Shown: positions 30,459-39,801, numbered from the stretch's first letter. The stretch is DNA of 44,241 bases from Clostridia bacterium (GCA_022793335.1 JAAWCQ010000006.1:1-44241), one strand, 5' to 3'. Notes: generated by a model from the letters alone, not told the origin. Translations and numbers: made by a program.

Positions 30459-32596
30459 ATTCCCTTCATTGTAAGTGAAATTCTCTTTTTTGCAAGGTCA
30501 ACAGAAAGGATTTTAACATCAACTCTTTGCCCTACTTTTAAGGCCTCTGATGGATGCTTAATAAAGGCATCTGAAATTTGACTGATATGCACAAGACCGT
30601 CTTGATGCACTCCAATATCTACAAATGCACCAAAGTCGATTACATTGCGCACAATACCAGAAAATACCATACCCTCTTTCAAATCTTCCATTGTGATTAC
30701 ATCACTTCTAAGCACTGGCTTTGGCATGCTTTCACGAATGTCACGACCTGGCTTAAGAAGTTCTTTTGTAATATCATTGAGAGTTGGAACACCAATTTCG
30801 CATTCCTTAGCAACCTTAGCTTCCCCTTTAAGCTCGATAAGTTTTGGCAGATTTGCAATGTTGCCATTTTTCACATCTTCTTCGCTCATATCAAACAATT
30901 TCAAGAGTTTTCTTGTTGCCTCATAGCTTTCTGGGTGAACAGCTGTGTTGTCAAGAATATCCTCACCTCCCACAACTCTTAAGAAACCGGCGCATTGCTC
31001 GTAAGCTTTTGGGCCAAGTTTTGGAACAGACAACAATTCTTCTCTATTTTTAATACCTTTCACTTTCGCTCTATAAGCTACGATATTTTTTGCAATCGAC
31101 ATATTAAGACCAGAAACATAACTGAGAAGTGAAGGGCTTGCTGTATTAAGATCAACTCCGACGCTGTTTACACAATCTTCAACAACACCAGTAAGCACTT
31201 CTGTAAGCCTGTTTTGAGGCATATCGTGCTGATACTGACCTACACCGATTGATTTAACATCAATCTTAATAAGCTCTGCAAGTGGGTCTTGAAGGCGTCT
31301 TGCAATTGATACTGCACTTCTAAGTGAAACATCATAGTCAGGAAATTCTTCTGCGCCCAGCTTAGAAGCCGAATAAACAGAGGCTCCTGCCTCGCTTACT
31401 ACAGCATAGCTTACTGGTCTAGAAACATGCTTTATAAGCTCTGCAACGAAAATTTCAGCCTCTTTTGATGCTGTTCCATTTCCAATAGAAACAATATCAA
31501 CTTTATATTTGTCAATAAGGGTTTTAAGTTTTGCAATTGACTCTTCAGTTTTTGACTGTGGAGGTGTTGGATAGATAACAGTTGTATCAAGAACATTACC
31601 ATTCTTGTCAATAACAGCAATCTTGCATCCTGTTCTGTAAGCAGGGTCAAGACCGAGGATAATGTTGTTTTTAAGTGGAGCTTCCATAAGAAGAGGCTTC
31701 AAGTTGACTTCAAACATTTTTATTGCCTGTTCATTTGCCCTATCGGTCAAATTGCTTCGGCATTCTCTTTCAAGAGAAGGAAACAAAAGTCGGTCATAAC
31801 TGTCAGCGATTGTATCTTCCATAATTTTATCAGTATCTGGATTATTTTTCTTGAAATGTTTGCTTATTGAGCCGATTGCAAGCTCTTGATTGAGCTGAAT
31901 TTCCACTTTTAAGCATTTTTCTTTCTCACCACGATTGATAGCAAGTATTCTGTGACTTGGAAGATTTTTAACTTCTTGTTTAAAGTTTGCATAAGTTTCA
32001 TAAACTGGGCTATTTTCATTTTCAACAAGCTCGCAAACAATTATTCCCTTTTCTTCGATAAGCTTTCTAAGCTCTTTTCTAAGCTCAGCATCATCAGAGA
32101 TACGCTCTGCAATAATATCCATAGCACCTTGAATAGCCTCTGCTGTAGTTTTCACTTCCTCAGTGATAAACTTTTCAGCTTCTTTTTCTATTACATAGCT
32201 TTTTGATTGCATTTGCAAGATATCTGCAAGAGGTTCAAGCCCTTTTGCAATCGCAACAGTGGCTCTTGTTTTTCTCTTAGGCTTATATGGACGATAGATA
32301 TCCTCAACTTCAGTAAGTGTTCTTGCCTCTTCTAGTGCTTTTTTAAGCTCGTCAGTCCACTTTCCCTGTTCGGTAATAGTTTTTTCAACTTTTGCCTTTT
32401 CTTCATTTAAATTTCTTAAGTATTTAAGTCTATCAGCAAATGCACGCAAGGTTTGGTCATCACAGGTGCCATGCATCTCCTTTCTATATCTTGCAATGAA
32501 AGGTATTGTACAACCTTCATCCAACAAGTTGATAATATTTTGCGAATATTCAACTTTCAATCCAAATTCTTGTGCCAAAACTTCAGTAAGATTCAT
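30446..32596 (-). CDS. tex: Tex-family RNA-binding protein
   Basis: Transcription accessory protein that binds RNA and is thought to act in transcription termination or ribosome-linked processes. The 716-residue protein has the standard order: N-terminal helical domain, a YqgF/RNase H-like fold near residues 310-430 (ILGLDPAYRTGCKIAVID), a helix-hairpin-helix segment (NLNMSIAKNIVAYR, ELLSVPKLGPKAYEQCAGFLR) and a C-terminal S1 domain (GMVFSGIVRNVIDFGAFVDIGVHQDGLVHIS). AAAGGAG lies 6 nt before the ATG and 3 nt separate it from the amidohydrolase-like gene upstream, so they are coupled. Hairpin terminator at the 3' end. Confidence 0.96.
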   Translation of the reverse strand: MNLTEVLAQEFGLKVEYSQNIINLLDEGCTIPFIARYRKEMHGTCDDQTLRAFADRLKYLRNLNEEKAKVEKTITEQGKWTDELKKALEEARTLTEVEDIYRPYKPKRKTRATVAIAKGLEPLADILQMQSKSYVIEKEAEKFITEEVKTTAEAIQGAMDIIAERISDDAELRKELRKLIEEKGIIVCELVENENSPVYETYANFKQEVKNLPSHRILAINRGEKEKCLKVEIQLNQELAIGSISKHFKKNNPDTDKIMEDTIADSYDRLLFPSLERECRSNLTDRANEQAIKMFEVNLKPLLMEAPLKNNIILGLDPAYRTGCKIAVIDKNGNVLDTTVIYPTPPQSKTEESIAKLKTLIDKYKVDIVSIGNGTASKEAEIFVAELIKHVSRPVSYAVVSEAGASVYSASKLGAEEFPDYDVSLRSAVSIARRLQDPLAELIKIDVKSIGVGQYQHDMPQNRLTEVLTGVVEDCVNSVGVDLNTASPSLLSYVSGLNMSIAKNIVAYRAKVKGIKNREELLSVPKLGPKAYEQCAGFLRVVGGEDILDNTAVHPESYEATRKLLKLFDMSEEDVKNGNIANLPKLIELKGEAKVAKECEIGVPTLNDITKELLKPGRDIRESMPKPVLRSDVITMEDLKEGMVFSGIVRNVIDFGAFVDIGVHQDGLVHISQISDAFIKHPSEALKVGQRVDVKILSVDLAKKRISLTMKGIEKE

Positions 32597-32599
32597 TTT

Positions 32600-33493
32600 T
32601 TACTCCTTTATTCTCTCTGCAATTTCTTTTGCATGTATTTTTAATCTAATAAACTCACTCTCAAGAGTCTGCTTATCAAAAGGCTCTATTTCCTCTGTCC
32701 CCAACGCTTTATTTAAATCATCAAGACTTACAAGTCCTCTTTGATACATGAGATTATTTGTATTAAACTGGGCAAGTTTTGCCTCACCACACATGTCTAT
32801 ATTATAACACTTTCCGCTTGAAAAGCCAAATGTTAAACGATTGTAAATAAAATTATATAAATTTATTGCACCTCTTCCCTCTTCAGCATCAGAAATAGGT
32901 GAAAAAATAAAGTGAACATTATAATTTAATAACAACTTTTGGTCTTCTTTATCCAAAAAATTCAGCCCATAAAGAAAACATTCTCTATCTAAAAAGCCAA
33001 AATCTTCAAGAATTTCTGCTGGCGACTTGCCATATCGATTGACAAGTTTTCCAACTTCTTCAAGCGTTTTACCAAGACAAACTACCACTGGGATATCCAC
33101 TCTTCCTAAAAAATCAGAAATCTCATTTAATAATCCTTCCTTATAGTCAAGTAGATCTTCTATCAACAGCATTATCCGCCCGCCAACAAGTTGGTTTGTC
33201 GTCAGGTCAGACATTTGGCGGGCAGATAGAATTTCTTTCCCGTCAATATGGTATTTTTCAAACAATTCACCTGCATTCAGTATTCTCGGCACCTTTAAAT
33301 TTAATTCCCGTACACCTGCAAGTTTATTTTTTACTATCGCATACTCGCATAGCAACTTCAATTCTTCTTTATTTAATTTTTCAAGGTTTAAATCTCTTTT
33401 TTCATCTTCCTGAAAAAAGTCAAAATACTCACCAAGCGCGCAAGCAAGCATATCACAAAAATGATTTTTATATGAAATTGTTTTAGACTGCAT
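32600..33493 (-). CDS. Amidohydrolase-like protein with lost metal ligands
   Basis: A 297-residue soluble protein. The C-terminal half resembles the end of the amidohydrolase (SsnA/chlorohydrolase) barrel: CFLYGLNFLDKEDQKLLLNYNVHFIFSPISDAEEGRGAINLYNFIYNRLTFGF followed by YNIDMCGEAKLAQ parallels the known order H-x-x-x-L...v-x-h-c-P-x-S-N...G-l-G-t-D-g...D-m-x-x-E-m. The metal-binding His and Asp positions are replaced (for example C or Y for His, S for the Asp in FSSGK), so it is unlikely to be catalytic in the usual way. GGAG lies 4 nt before the ATG. It is coupled to tex and divergent from dinB. The resemblance is pattern-level only. Confidence 0.75.
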   Translation of the reverse strand: MQSKTISYKNHFCDMLACALGEYFDFFQEDEKRDLNLEKLNKEELKLLCEYAIVKNKLAGVRELNLKVPRILNAGELFEKYHIDGKEILSARQMSDLTTNQLVGGRIMLLIEDLLDYKEGLLNEISDFLGRVDIPVVVCLGKTLEEVGKLVNRYGKSPAEILEDFGFLDRECFLYGLNFLDKEDQKLLLNYNVHFIFSPISDAEEGRGAINLYNFIYNRLTFGFSSGKCYNIDMCGEAKLAQFNTNNLMYQRGLVSLDDLNKALGTEEIEPFDKQTLESEFIRLKIHAKEIAERIKE

Positions 33494-33512
33494 ATTTCTC
33501 CATTCGATTACC

Positions 33513-33518
33513 TATTAT
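33513..33518 (+). promoter_or_regulatory. dinB -10 box
   Basis: TATTAT, exactly 7 nt before the dinB ATG at 33526, predicting a leaderless message. The -35 (GCATAT) at 17 nt is poor. The whole divergent gap to the neighbouring gene is 32 nt. Confidence 0.4.
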
Positions 33519-33525
33519 ACAACAA

Positions 33526-34734
33526 ATGGAAGAAAAAATGCAAACAAAAAACAGGGTTATTTTACACGCAGATGTAAACAACTTTTTTGCGTCTGTAGAA
33601 TGCAGCAATGATAAATCTTTGTTTGATAAACCAGTTGCAGTCACAGGCAACCCAGAAAAAAGAACAGGAATAATTCTCGCAAAAAATGAAATAGCAAAGA
33701 AGTTTGGAATAAAAACAGGTCAAGTAATTGGCGAAGCAAAAGCTCTTTGCCCCGACCTTATCTGTCTTGCACCCCATTATGACCTTTATGAAGACATCAG
33801 TAAAGAGCTTCATAATATTTATCTTGACTATACAAATTATGTCGAGCCGCTTGGCCTTGACGAATGCTGGTTGGATATCACAGGCTGTGAAAAATATTTA
33901 AATAAAACGGCTAAGCAGGTAGCAGATGAGCTTAGAGAACGGGTTAAAAAAGAGCTAAGCATAACAATCTCTGTTGGGGTTTCTTTTTCAAAAATTTTTG
34001 CCAAACTTGGCTCTGACATGAGAAAGCCCGATTTCACCACCGAAATTTCCTATCAAAATTTCAAACAAATCACCTATTCACTGCCATTAAATTCAATTGT
34101 AGGAATAGGAAGAAGGCTTGAAAAAAGATTCTCCTCAATTGGAATAAAAACCATTGGAGACTTCGTAATGCTTGAAGATGACTATCTTAACAGTGTTATG
34201 GGTATTACAGGAATAAATTTAAAAAATGATTTGCTTGGGCTTCGTGATGTGCCTGTGCTGGATTATTACAAACTGCCTCCACCTAAAAGCGTTGGAAATG
34301 GCACCACAACAATCAAAGATATTTCTTCACGAAAAGATATTGAAAAAGTGGTTTATTTTTTAGCACAAAAAATCTCACACCGCATGATAAAACACAATGT
34401 AATCGGTCAAACCATATATGTAAAACTTAAATCAAACGAGCTTAAATCGGTCAGTAAATCAATGAAAATACCGCCAACAAACTCATATAAAGATATCGCA
34501 AAGCACGCAATGGTCATTTGCGATTTGATATATAAATATAACTATCCCCTCCGTGCTATAAGGGTAAAAGTATCTTCTCTATCAAGTGCTTCGGCAAGAC
34601 AGCTTTCAATGTTTGATAATTTTGAGAAAGATAGCTCTATTACAATAGACCAAATAAACAGCAAATATGGCAAGATATTTCTGGCTTCAAACAGTGCAGC
34701 GTTTATAAACTCAAATCCTCACCCACAAGAGTAA
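33526..34734 (+). CDS. dinB: DNA polymerase IV (Y-family)
   Basis: Error-prone translesion polymerase that extends past DNA damage. The 402-residue protein has the catalytic palm start LHADVNNFFASVECSND (metal-binding Asp and Glu), LGLDECWLDITG supplying the other two acidic ligands (D-E), helix-hairpin-helix thumb (IVGIGRRLEKRFSSIGIKTIGDFV) and little finger domain. The C-terminus is truncated after the little finger with a short tail containing the likely beta-clamp motif RQLSMF (about residue 363). Start: ATG at 33526 is 7 nt from TATTAT, suggesting a leaderless mRNA; the internal ATG at 33538 with GGA upstream is an alternative. Confidence 0.95.
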   Translation: MEEKMQTKNRVILHADVNNFFASVECSNDKSLFDKPVAVTGNPEKRTGIILAKNEIAKKFGIKTGQVIGEAKALCPDLICLAPHYDLYEDISKELHNIYLDYTNYVEPLGLDECWLDITGCEKYLNKTAKQVADELRERVKKELSITISVGVSFSKIFAKLGSDMRKPDFTTEISYQNFKQITYSLPLNSIVGIGRRLEKRFSSIGIKTIGDFVMLEDDYLNSVMGITGINLKNDLLGLRDVPVLDYYKLPPPKSVGNGTTTIKDISSRKDIEKVVYFLAQKISHRMIKHNVIGQTIYVKLKSNELKSVSKSMKIPPTNSYKDIAKHAMVICDLIYKYNYPLRAIRVKVSSLSSASARQLSMFDNFEKDSSITIDQINSKYGKIFLASNSAAFINSNPHPQE

Positions 34735-34789
34735 TTTATAACAAAATTCTATTTTAAAAGTGTGTAATATTTTTCTTTTTGGTTGATTT

Positions 34790-35710
34790 TTATTTGCCAT
34801 TTTGAACATAAAGACTTGCTTCAACACCCGCTATTGCACCGTCGCCAACTGCTGTTGAAATTTGTTTTAATTTTGACTGGCGAACATCACCACAAGCGTA
34901 AACACCTTCTTTTGAAGTCTGCATTGCCTCATCACAGATAATAAAGCCCTCTTTTGACAATTCAATTTTGCCACTGAGCAGTGCTGTATTTGGCTTGTTT
35001 CCATTTACGACAAATATTCCATCAACCAAAATCACTGTTTCTTTGCCATCTTTTTCAATTATTACCTGCGTAACGGCGTCATCTCCGACAATCTGTCTTG
35101 CCTCGCCTCCCTCAACTATTTCTATATTTTTTTGCTGCAAAAGGTTTTCAATAGAGAAATTTTTGATATCAAAGCGCGAAATAAGATATACCTTATTGCA
35201 TAGTTTACTTAAATATAACGCCCCATCAATTGCAGCTTGATTGCTTCCGACAACTGCAACAATTTTTTCTTTAAAGAAATTACCATCACATTGCACGCAA
35301 TAACTTACACCCCTGCCTCTAAAGGTTTTCTCTCCTTCAATTTCAAGCTCTCGTGGGTTTCCTCCAAGTGCCAATATTACTGCTTTAGCTTTATATGTTC
35401 CTTTTTTGCACTTAACCTCTTTTTCAACGCCGTCAAAATCAAAATCAAGCACCTCATCATAGATCACTTCAATTCCAAGCTTTTCTACCTGTAAAGAAAG
35501 TTGATTGGAAAGTGTCGCTCCATCAGTCTCGCTAAAACCTGCATAATTGACTATTTTGCCTACAAAATTAAGCTGCCCTCCAATAAGCATTCTTTCAATA
35601 ACAGCCACTTTTCTTCCTGCACGCTTTGCATAAATAGCAGCAGAAACACCCGCAACTCCCGCACCTACAATTATGATTTCATAACTTTTCAAATCTTTGT
35701 TTTCTATCAT
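34790..35710 (-). CDS. Thioredoxin reductase-like flavoprotein
   Basis: A 306-residue NAD(P)H:disulfide oxidoreductase of the low-molecular-weight thioredoxin reductase type. The FAD motif GAGVAGVSAAIYAKRAG is at residues 14-30; the redox motif CVQC sits in GVSYCVQCDGNFFKEK near residue 133, replacing the more usual CATC or CAVC; the NADPH fold is around VAVVGSNQAAIDGALYL; the C-terminus has GVYACGDVRQSKLKQISTAVGDGAIAG. No thioredoxin gene is adjacent. GGAG lies 8 nt before the ATG; promoter at 35734-35762. Confidence 0.88.
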   Translation of the reverse strand: MIENKDLKSYEIIIVGAGVAGVSAAIYAKRAGRKVAVIERMLIGGQLNFVGKIVNYAGFSETDGATLSNQLSLQVEKLGIEVIYDEVLDFDFDGVEKEVKCKKGTYKAKAVILALGGNPRELEIEGEKTFRGRGVSYCVQCDGNFFKEKIVAVVGSNQAAIDGALYLSKLCNKVYLISRFDIKNFSIENLLQQKNIEIVEGGEARQIVGDDAVTQVIIEKDGKETVILVDGIFVVNGNKPNTALLSGKIELSKEGFIICDEAMQTSKEGVYACGDVRQSKLKQISTAVGDGAIAGVEASLYVQNGK

Positions 35711-35733
35711 TATTATCTCCGTTTTCTTAATTT

Positions 35734-35762
35734 AATATATCATTATTACAAATAAAAGTAAA
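35734..35762 (-). promoter_or_regulatory. Promoter of the thioredoxin reductase-like gene
   Basis: On the minus strand, TTTACT (35757-35762), 17-nt spacer, TATATT (35734-35739), with a short leader carrying CGGAG. Confidence 0.55.
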
Positions 35763-35794
35763 CTTAATTTTATATGTATTATATAATTTAATAT

Positions 35795-35823
35795 TTGACT
35801 TTTTATCAAACTTTATTTACAAT
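35795..35823 (+). promoter_or_regulatory. Promoter of the ABC/FtsX pair
   Basis: TTGACT (35795-35800), 17-nt spacer, TACAAT (35818-35823). The leader of about 70 nt ends with TAGGAG before the ATG. Confidence 0.65.
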
Positions 35824-35901
35824 ATATAACGATTTTATTAAAAATTATGATATAAAAATAAATTTAGAATTAAAAAGCAGAACACTTTTATAGGAGAAAT
35901 T

Positions 35902-36594
35902 ATGATTGATATAATTGGCGTAAAAAAAGCTTATGGCAATAAAGAAGCAAGACAAGAAGTCTTAAAAGGCATTGATTTAGAAATTAAAGATGGCGAATTT
36001 GTTGTTATTTTAGGTGCTTCAGGCTCTGGAAAAACAACTCTTCTCAACATTGCATCCTCTCTTGAAAAGGCAGACAGTGGCAAAGTTGTGTTTGATAATG
36101 TTGATATCACCACCCTGCAAGATAAAGAGCTTACCTTATTTCGCAAAGACAATATTGGATTTATCTTTCAAGCATATTACCTGTTGCCAAACCTCACTGT
36201 TGAAAAAAATGTAAAGCTGGGCGCGGCGCTTGTAAATAACAAAAACTACAAAGAGATTATTAAAGCTGTAGGTCTTGAAGAAAAAATGCATAAATATCCA
36301 AGTGAGCTTTCAGGTGGAGAGCAGCAACGAGTAGCCATTGCCAGAGCGATTGCCAAGCAGCCAAAAGTCTTGTTTCTTGACGAGCCTACAGGAGCCCTTG
36401 ACGAGCAAACTGGCCGCGATATTCTCGATCTCATAAGTCAGCTTCACAAACAAAATAAATTTACAATTTTGATGGTAACGCACAATCAAAACATAGCTGA
36501 TATGGCTGACAAAGTAGTCAAACTTAACAGCGGAAAAATTGAAAGCATTAAAGAAAATTCTTCCCCTAAGACTGCGTTTGAGATTGGTTGGTAA
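35902..36594 (+). CDS. ABC ATPase of the LolD/MacB type
   Basis: The energy-coupling subunit for the FtsX-type permease encoded next. The 230-residue protein has the P-loop [11 protein letters not shown] (residues 38-48), Q-loop [17 protein letters not shown], signature [19 protein letters not shown] and Walker [16 protein letters not shown], and the H-loop MVTHNQ; the sequence between is the LolD/MacB subfamily form. TAGGAG lies 7 nt before the ATG. The permease starts 16 nt after the stop. Confidence 0.95.
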   Translation: MIDIIGVKKAYGNKEARQEVLKGIDLEIKDGEFVVILGASGSGKTTLLNIASSLEKADSGKVVFDNVDITTLQDKELTLFRKDNIGFIFQAYYLLPNLTVEKNVKLGAALVNNKNYKEIIKAVGLEEKMHKYPSELSGGEQQRVAIARAIAKQPKVLFLDEPTGALDEQTGRDILDLISQLHKQNKFTILMVTHNQNIADMADKVVKLNSGKIESIKENSSPKTAFEIGW

Positions 36595-36610
36595 AAGGGG
36601 CTTTATAAAG

Positions 36611-37768
36611 ATGATAATAAGTATAAAAGATACACTTAAACTATTTGGCATTTCCATCATTGCATGCTGTGCTGTATTCGTATGTACGCTGTTTTTAAAT
36701 TATAATTTTGACCTCATCCCTTTGCGAAACTTAATCATAAACAACGACTCACTGATAATTTATAACGCACAAGTGGCAACCGGCAAACTGGTTTCAGTAG
36801 TAACCGGATTATGCCTTGTAGCCACTTCTATAATCATGTTGCTGTTTTATATTAAAAACTATATTGATACACATGGAAAAGAGCTTGGAATATTAAAAGC
36901 TTTGGGTTATTCAAAAATCTCTATCGCAAAGCATTTTTGGGTTTTTGGGCTTAGCGAATTACTGGGCGGAATTGTAGGTTTTGCTCTTTCATTCGCTTTC
37001 ATGCCAATCTTCTATCAAGCGCAAAATGCGGATAAGCTTCTTCCAAAAACTTCCATTCACTTTCATCCTATCTTGATTTTATATTTAATCGTCCTGCCTT
37101 GCGTCTTATTTGGTTTAATTTCAGTTTTGTATGCCTTTATCAAGCTTAAATCGTCACCACTAAACTTGATGAAAGAGATGCCTTCAACAAAGCCTAAAAA
37201 GATTAAAACAACAAAAGTTAAAAAGAACAAAAACAAGGAAAGTAGCTTTTTAAAGGACCTTTTTATAAGTGTAATGAAAGATAAATTTATCTATATTTTC
37301 TTGATTATTTTCTCAACATTTTGCTTTTCTGCAATGACGCAAATGGCGTTTTCAATGACCAAACTTGCAAGCGAAGTCTTTTCATATATTATGGTAACAA
37401 TTGGCCTTATCCTTTCAATCTCAATCTTATATCTTTCAATTTCAAGCATTGTAAAAAGAAACTCAAAAACCATATCAATGATGAAGGTATTTGGATATAG
37501 TTATACCCAATGTTCAAATTCAATCTTAGGCTGCTTTAGGCCTTTTGCATACCTTGGTTTTATTATTGGCACTTTCTATCAATATGGGCTACTCAAGATT
37601 GTCACTACTCAAATATTTGCAAATTATCCAAACATGCCAAGTTATCATTTTGATTTTGTCGCTCTTGCAATTTCCTTTGCCGCATTCATTGTTTTTTATG
37701 AGCTTTTCATGCTTTTGTATACACTCAAAATACGAAAACAATCAATCAAAAGCATCATGATGGAATAA
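36611..37768 (+). CDS. FtsX-like ABC permease
   Basis: A 385-residue membrane subunit with hydrophobic segments near residues 10-32 (TLKLFGISIIACCAVFVCTLF), 65-85, 115-140, 170-195, 230-255, 265-290, 310-335 and 350-375. Two FtsX-type cores of about four helices are visible, each with the A-L-G-Y-S / V-F-G-Y-S-Y-T-like turn (ILKALGYSKISIAKHFWVFGL and MKVFGYSYTQCSNSI). The large extracellular domain of MacB is missing and only short loops remain, so it is not an outer-membrane export system. A longer frame starting at 36539 overlaps the ATPase gene; the ATG at 36611 is preferred because AAGGGG is upstream. Cargo is unknown. Confidence 0.85.
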   Translation: MIISIKDTLKLFGISIIACCAVFVCTLFLNYNFDLIPLRNLIINNDSLIIYNAQVATGKLVSVVTGLCLVATSIIMLLFYIKNYIDTHGKELGILKALGYSKISIAKHFWVFGLSELLGGIVGFALSFAFMPIFYQAQNADKLLPKTSIHFHPILILYLIVLPCVLFGLISVLYAFIKLKSSPLNLMKEMPSTKPKKIKTTKVKKNKNKESSFLKDLFISVMKDKFIYIFLIIFSTFCFSAMTQMAFSMTKLASEVFSYIMVTIGLILSISILYLSISSIVKRNSKTISMMKVFGYSYTQCSNSILGCFRPFAYLGFIIGTFYQYGLLKIVTTQIFANYPNMPSYHFDFVALAISFAAFIVFYELFMLLYTLKIRKQSIKSIMME

Positions 37769-37788
37769 TTGATTTTTATGATTTAAAT

Positions 37789-37833
37789 AAAACGCTATAA
37801 CCCTTTAATTTACAGGTTTATAGCGTTTTTTAA
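37789..37833 (+). terminator. Terminator of the ABC/FtsX transcript
   Basis: AACGCTATAA ... TTATAGCGTT with one bulge, then TTTTTT. Stem about 12 bp. Confidence 0.85.
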
Positions 37834-37837
37834 TATA

Positions 37838-37869
37838 AAAAAACATGGCTTAAAACAACCATGTTTTTT
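37838..37869. terminator. Terminator of rplM-rpsI (bidirectional)
   Basis: AAAAAACATGG (37838-37848) and CCATGTTTTTT (37859-37869) are perfect complements with a 10-nt loop, downstream of the rpsI stop on the minus strand and following the plus-strand terminator. Confidence 0.85.
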
Positions 37870-37901
37870 GCAAAATTTGTAAACTGAAATAAGCCAAAAG
37901 A

Positions 37902-38312
37902 TTATCTCTTTGAGAATTGAGAAGCCTTTCTTGCCTTTTTCAAACCATACTTCTTTCTTTCCTTCATTCTTGGGTCACGAGTGAGAAGTCCAGCTTTCTT
38001 AAGCTCTGCTTTATATTGTTCATCAGCCTTAACAAGTGCTCTTGCAATTCCGTGGCAAATAGCACCAGCTTGACCAGAAATACCGCCGCCAACAACTCTT
38101 ACGATAACATCATATTTGTTGCCGCTTTCAGTAACATCAAATGGTTGACGAGCAACTAAGAGAAGAGTATCTCTTTGAAGATATTCCCCCATTTCTCTTC
38201 CATTAACTGTGCATTTGCCAGTGCCTGGGAAGAGTCTTACTCTTGCAATAGATTTTTTTCTTCTGCCAGTTGAAATAATTTGGCTAACTGACTTTGTCTT
38301 CTTTTCTGCCAT
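37902..38312 (-). CDS. rpsI: Ribosomal protein S9
   Basis: Small-subunit protein that contacts the P-site tRNA through its C-terminal tail. The 136-residue protein has [48 protein letters not shown] and the basic C-terminus [20 protein letters not shown] ending in K-R, as is usual. Its ATG overlaps the rplM stop by one base (TAATG). The pair rplM-rpsI is conserved in Bacillota. Confidence 0.98.
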   Translation of the reverse strand: MAEKKTKSVSQIISTGRRKKSIARVRLFPGTGKCTVNGREMGEYLQRDTLLLVARQPFDVTESGNKYDVIVRVVGGGISGQAGAICHGIARALVKADEQYKAELKKAGLLTRDPRMKERKKYGLKKARKASQFSKR

Positions 38313-38755
38313 TAGTTTCTTACTCCTTTTACTTCAACTTTTTGAGGCTGTTGAGCAGCGTGCTTGTGTGCCTCATCTTTATAAACATGAAGTCTTGTAA
38401 TTTGCTTTCTTCCAAGAGAAGTTTTTGGAAGCATTCCCTTAACGGCAAGCTCAATTGCCTTAGGAGAATTGTTTGTCATCAAAGTGCCATAGTCAACTTC
38501 TTTAAGGCCACCTACATATCCAGTGTGCCATCTGTGCTTTTTGTCAACAAGTTTGTTTCCAGTAAGAACAGTTTTGTCAGAATTGATTACAACAACGAAA
38601 TCACCGCAATCTACATTTGGTGTATAAATAGTTTTTGTTTTTCCAGTTAAAATATCTGCGACTGTAGTAGCAACTCTACCAAGTGGAGCGCCTGCCGCAT
38701 CTACAACGAACCATTTTCTTTCAATGTCCGTTGGTTTAGCTAAATATGTTTTCAT
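38312..38755 (-). CDS. rplM: Ribosomal protein L13
   Basis: Large-subunit early assembly protein. The 147-residue protein begins [20 protein letters not shown] and has the L13 core [57 protein letters not shown] and the [15 protein letters not shown] segment. The start follows CGGAGG by 5 nt; a methionine 11 codons earlier belongs to the leader. The leader carries a hairpin at the predicted transcript start, and autogenous control is known for L13 in Bacillota. Confidence 0.98.
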   Translation of the reverse strand: MKTYLAKPTDIERKWFVVDAAGAPLGRVATTVADILTGKTKTIYTPNVDCGDFVVVINSDKTVLTGNKLVDKKHRWHTGYVGGLKEVDYGTLMTNNSPKAIELAVKGMLPKTSLGRKQITRLHVYKDEAHKHAAQQPQKVEVKGVRN

Positions 38756-38841
38756 TTTTCCTCCGAACCTGTCCATGATTAAGGTCAATTTTCATCCGCG
38801 GGGCTAGTGCAAACAAAAAACGCCTTAGATTAAGACGCCTT
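38756..38841 (-). promoter_or_regulatory. rplM leader, possible L13 leader RNA
   Basis: The roughly 80-nt transcript leader starts with a hairpin CGTCTTA, loop ATC, TAAGGCG (one G-U), followed by TTTTTTG, then a GC-rich block (GCCCCGCGGATGAAAA) and GACCTTAATCATGGACAGGTTC, whose ACCT and AGGT can pair, just before GGAGG. Bacillota rplM genes often carry an autoregulated leader; this has the right place and a stem near the ribosome site, but I cannot match it to the family model by eye. The first hairpin plus T run sits almost at the start site (about 38837) and may also end upstream read-through. Confidence 0.45.
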
Positions 38842-38843
38842 TT

Positions 38844-38872
38844 ATTTTATATTATATATTTATATTTGTCAA
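38844..38872 (-). promoter_or_regulatory. rplM-rpsI promoter
   Basis: On the minus strand, TTGACA (38867-38872), a 17-nt spacer and TAAAAT (38844-38849). Confidence 0.8.
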
Positions 38873-38916
38873 GCATTTTTTATTATCTTTTATAAATATT
38901 TTTTTATTACTATCTT

Positions 38917-39636
38917 TTACAATGTTTTATCAACATAAACATGGTTTTTAAAGTATGCTTCTCGTGCTGCTGCCTGTCTGTCAAGCTCTACATTCGAATA
39001 AAATCTCACAACGCTTTCTGCAAGGTTTGTGGCATATTCAACTTCACTTGAGATAATCTTCTTGGCAAGATTTTCCACATACTCACCCATCTGTTCCAGG
39101 CCTTCTCCACCCTTCTTTTTGCCTATTTCATCACCAAGTCCTTCTCTTAAAACTCTCTTGGTTTCACGATAATTTTTAATGTTTGTTTTGACATCGTCAA
39201 GACTTGGCAAGCAAGGCTCTTTCTTAACTCTCATATTCAAAGAGGCAGCCTTTATAGAGATTTTATAAGTCAGTTTTGTAAGCTCTTTTTCCACCTTTTT
39301 CTTATCAAAATTGCCTCTAAAAAGATTGATGTTTACAAGGTCAACAAATTCTTTTGGAAGAGTCTGAAAATACAGGTCAAAAGCCTCATTAAAACCGCAA
39401 TCTTTCCCCCTGTTTTCGCCCTTTTTATAAAGGCTGAAAAGCACTTCTTTCATATTTACTTCATAGACAACTTTTGCAGCAGGCTCATAATCTGAAATAG
39501 TCTTTCTATAGACAAGCGCAAGTCCATTTAAATAGGCAAGAGCTCCCCCTGCAGTAATTTCTTTTTTAGGCAAATTTCTTTTTATATCAAGCAAAATATT
39601 TTCTAAAGTTTGCTCTCTGCGATTGAGTTTTTTCAT
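38917..39636 (-). CDS. Hypothetical protein upstream of rplM
   Basis: A 239-residue basic, mostly helical soluble protein without recognised domain. There is a lysine-rich N-terminus (MKKLNRREQTLENILLDIKRNLPKK) and later KLTYKISIKAASLNMRVKKEP and a glycine/lysine loop GDEIGKKKGGEGLEQM. GAGG lies about 9 nt before the ATG. It has its own promoter and precedes rplM by about 160 nt that contain the rplM promoter. The basic character suggests nucleic-acid or ribosome contact, but this is only inference. Confidence 0.75.
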   Translation of the reverse strand: MKKLNRREQTLENILLDIKRNLPKKEITAGGALAYLNGLALVYRKTISDYEPAAKVVYEVNMKEVLFSLYKKGENRGKDCGFNEAFDLYFQTLPKEFVDLVNINLFRGNFDKKKVEKELTKLTYKISIKAASLNMRVKKEPCLPSLDDVKTNIKNYRETKRVLREGLGDEIGKKKGGEGLEQMGEYVENLAKKIISSEVEYATNLAESVVRFYSNVELDRQAAAREAYFKNHVYVDKTL

Positions 39637-39675
39637 ACTTTAAACCTCGCTTTTTTCTTTGTTTCTTATACTTGT

Positions 39676-39704
39676 ATTATAACATATATTGCTTATATAA
39701 TCAA
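39676..39704 (-). promoter_or_regulatory. Promoter of the 38917-39636 gene
   Basis: On the minus strand, TTGATT (39699-39704), 17-nt spacer, TATAAT (39676-39681). Confidence 0.75.
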
Positions 39705-39801
39705 GCCTTATTTGACGCAATTTTTATGAATATTTATACATATTATTGAATAATTATTATAAAAATTTTATGAAAAATCAACAAAAAATTGCAAAAATCT
39801 A

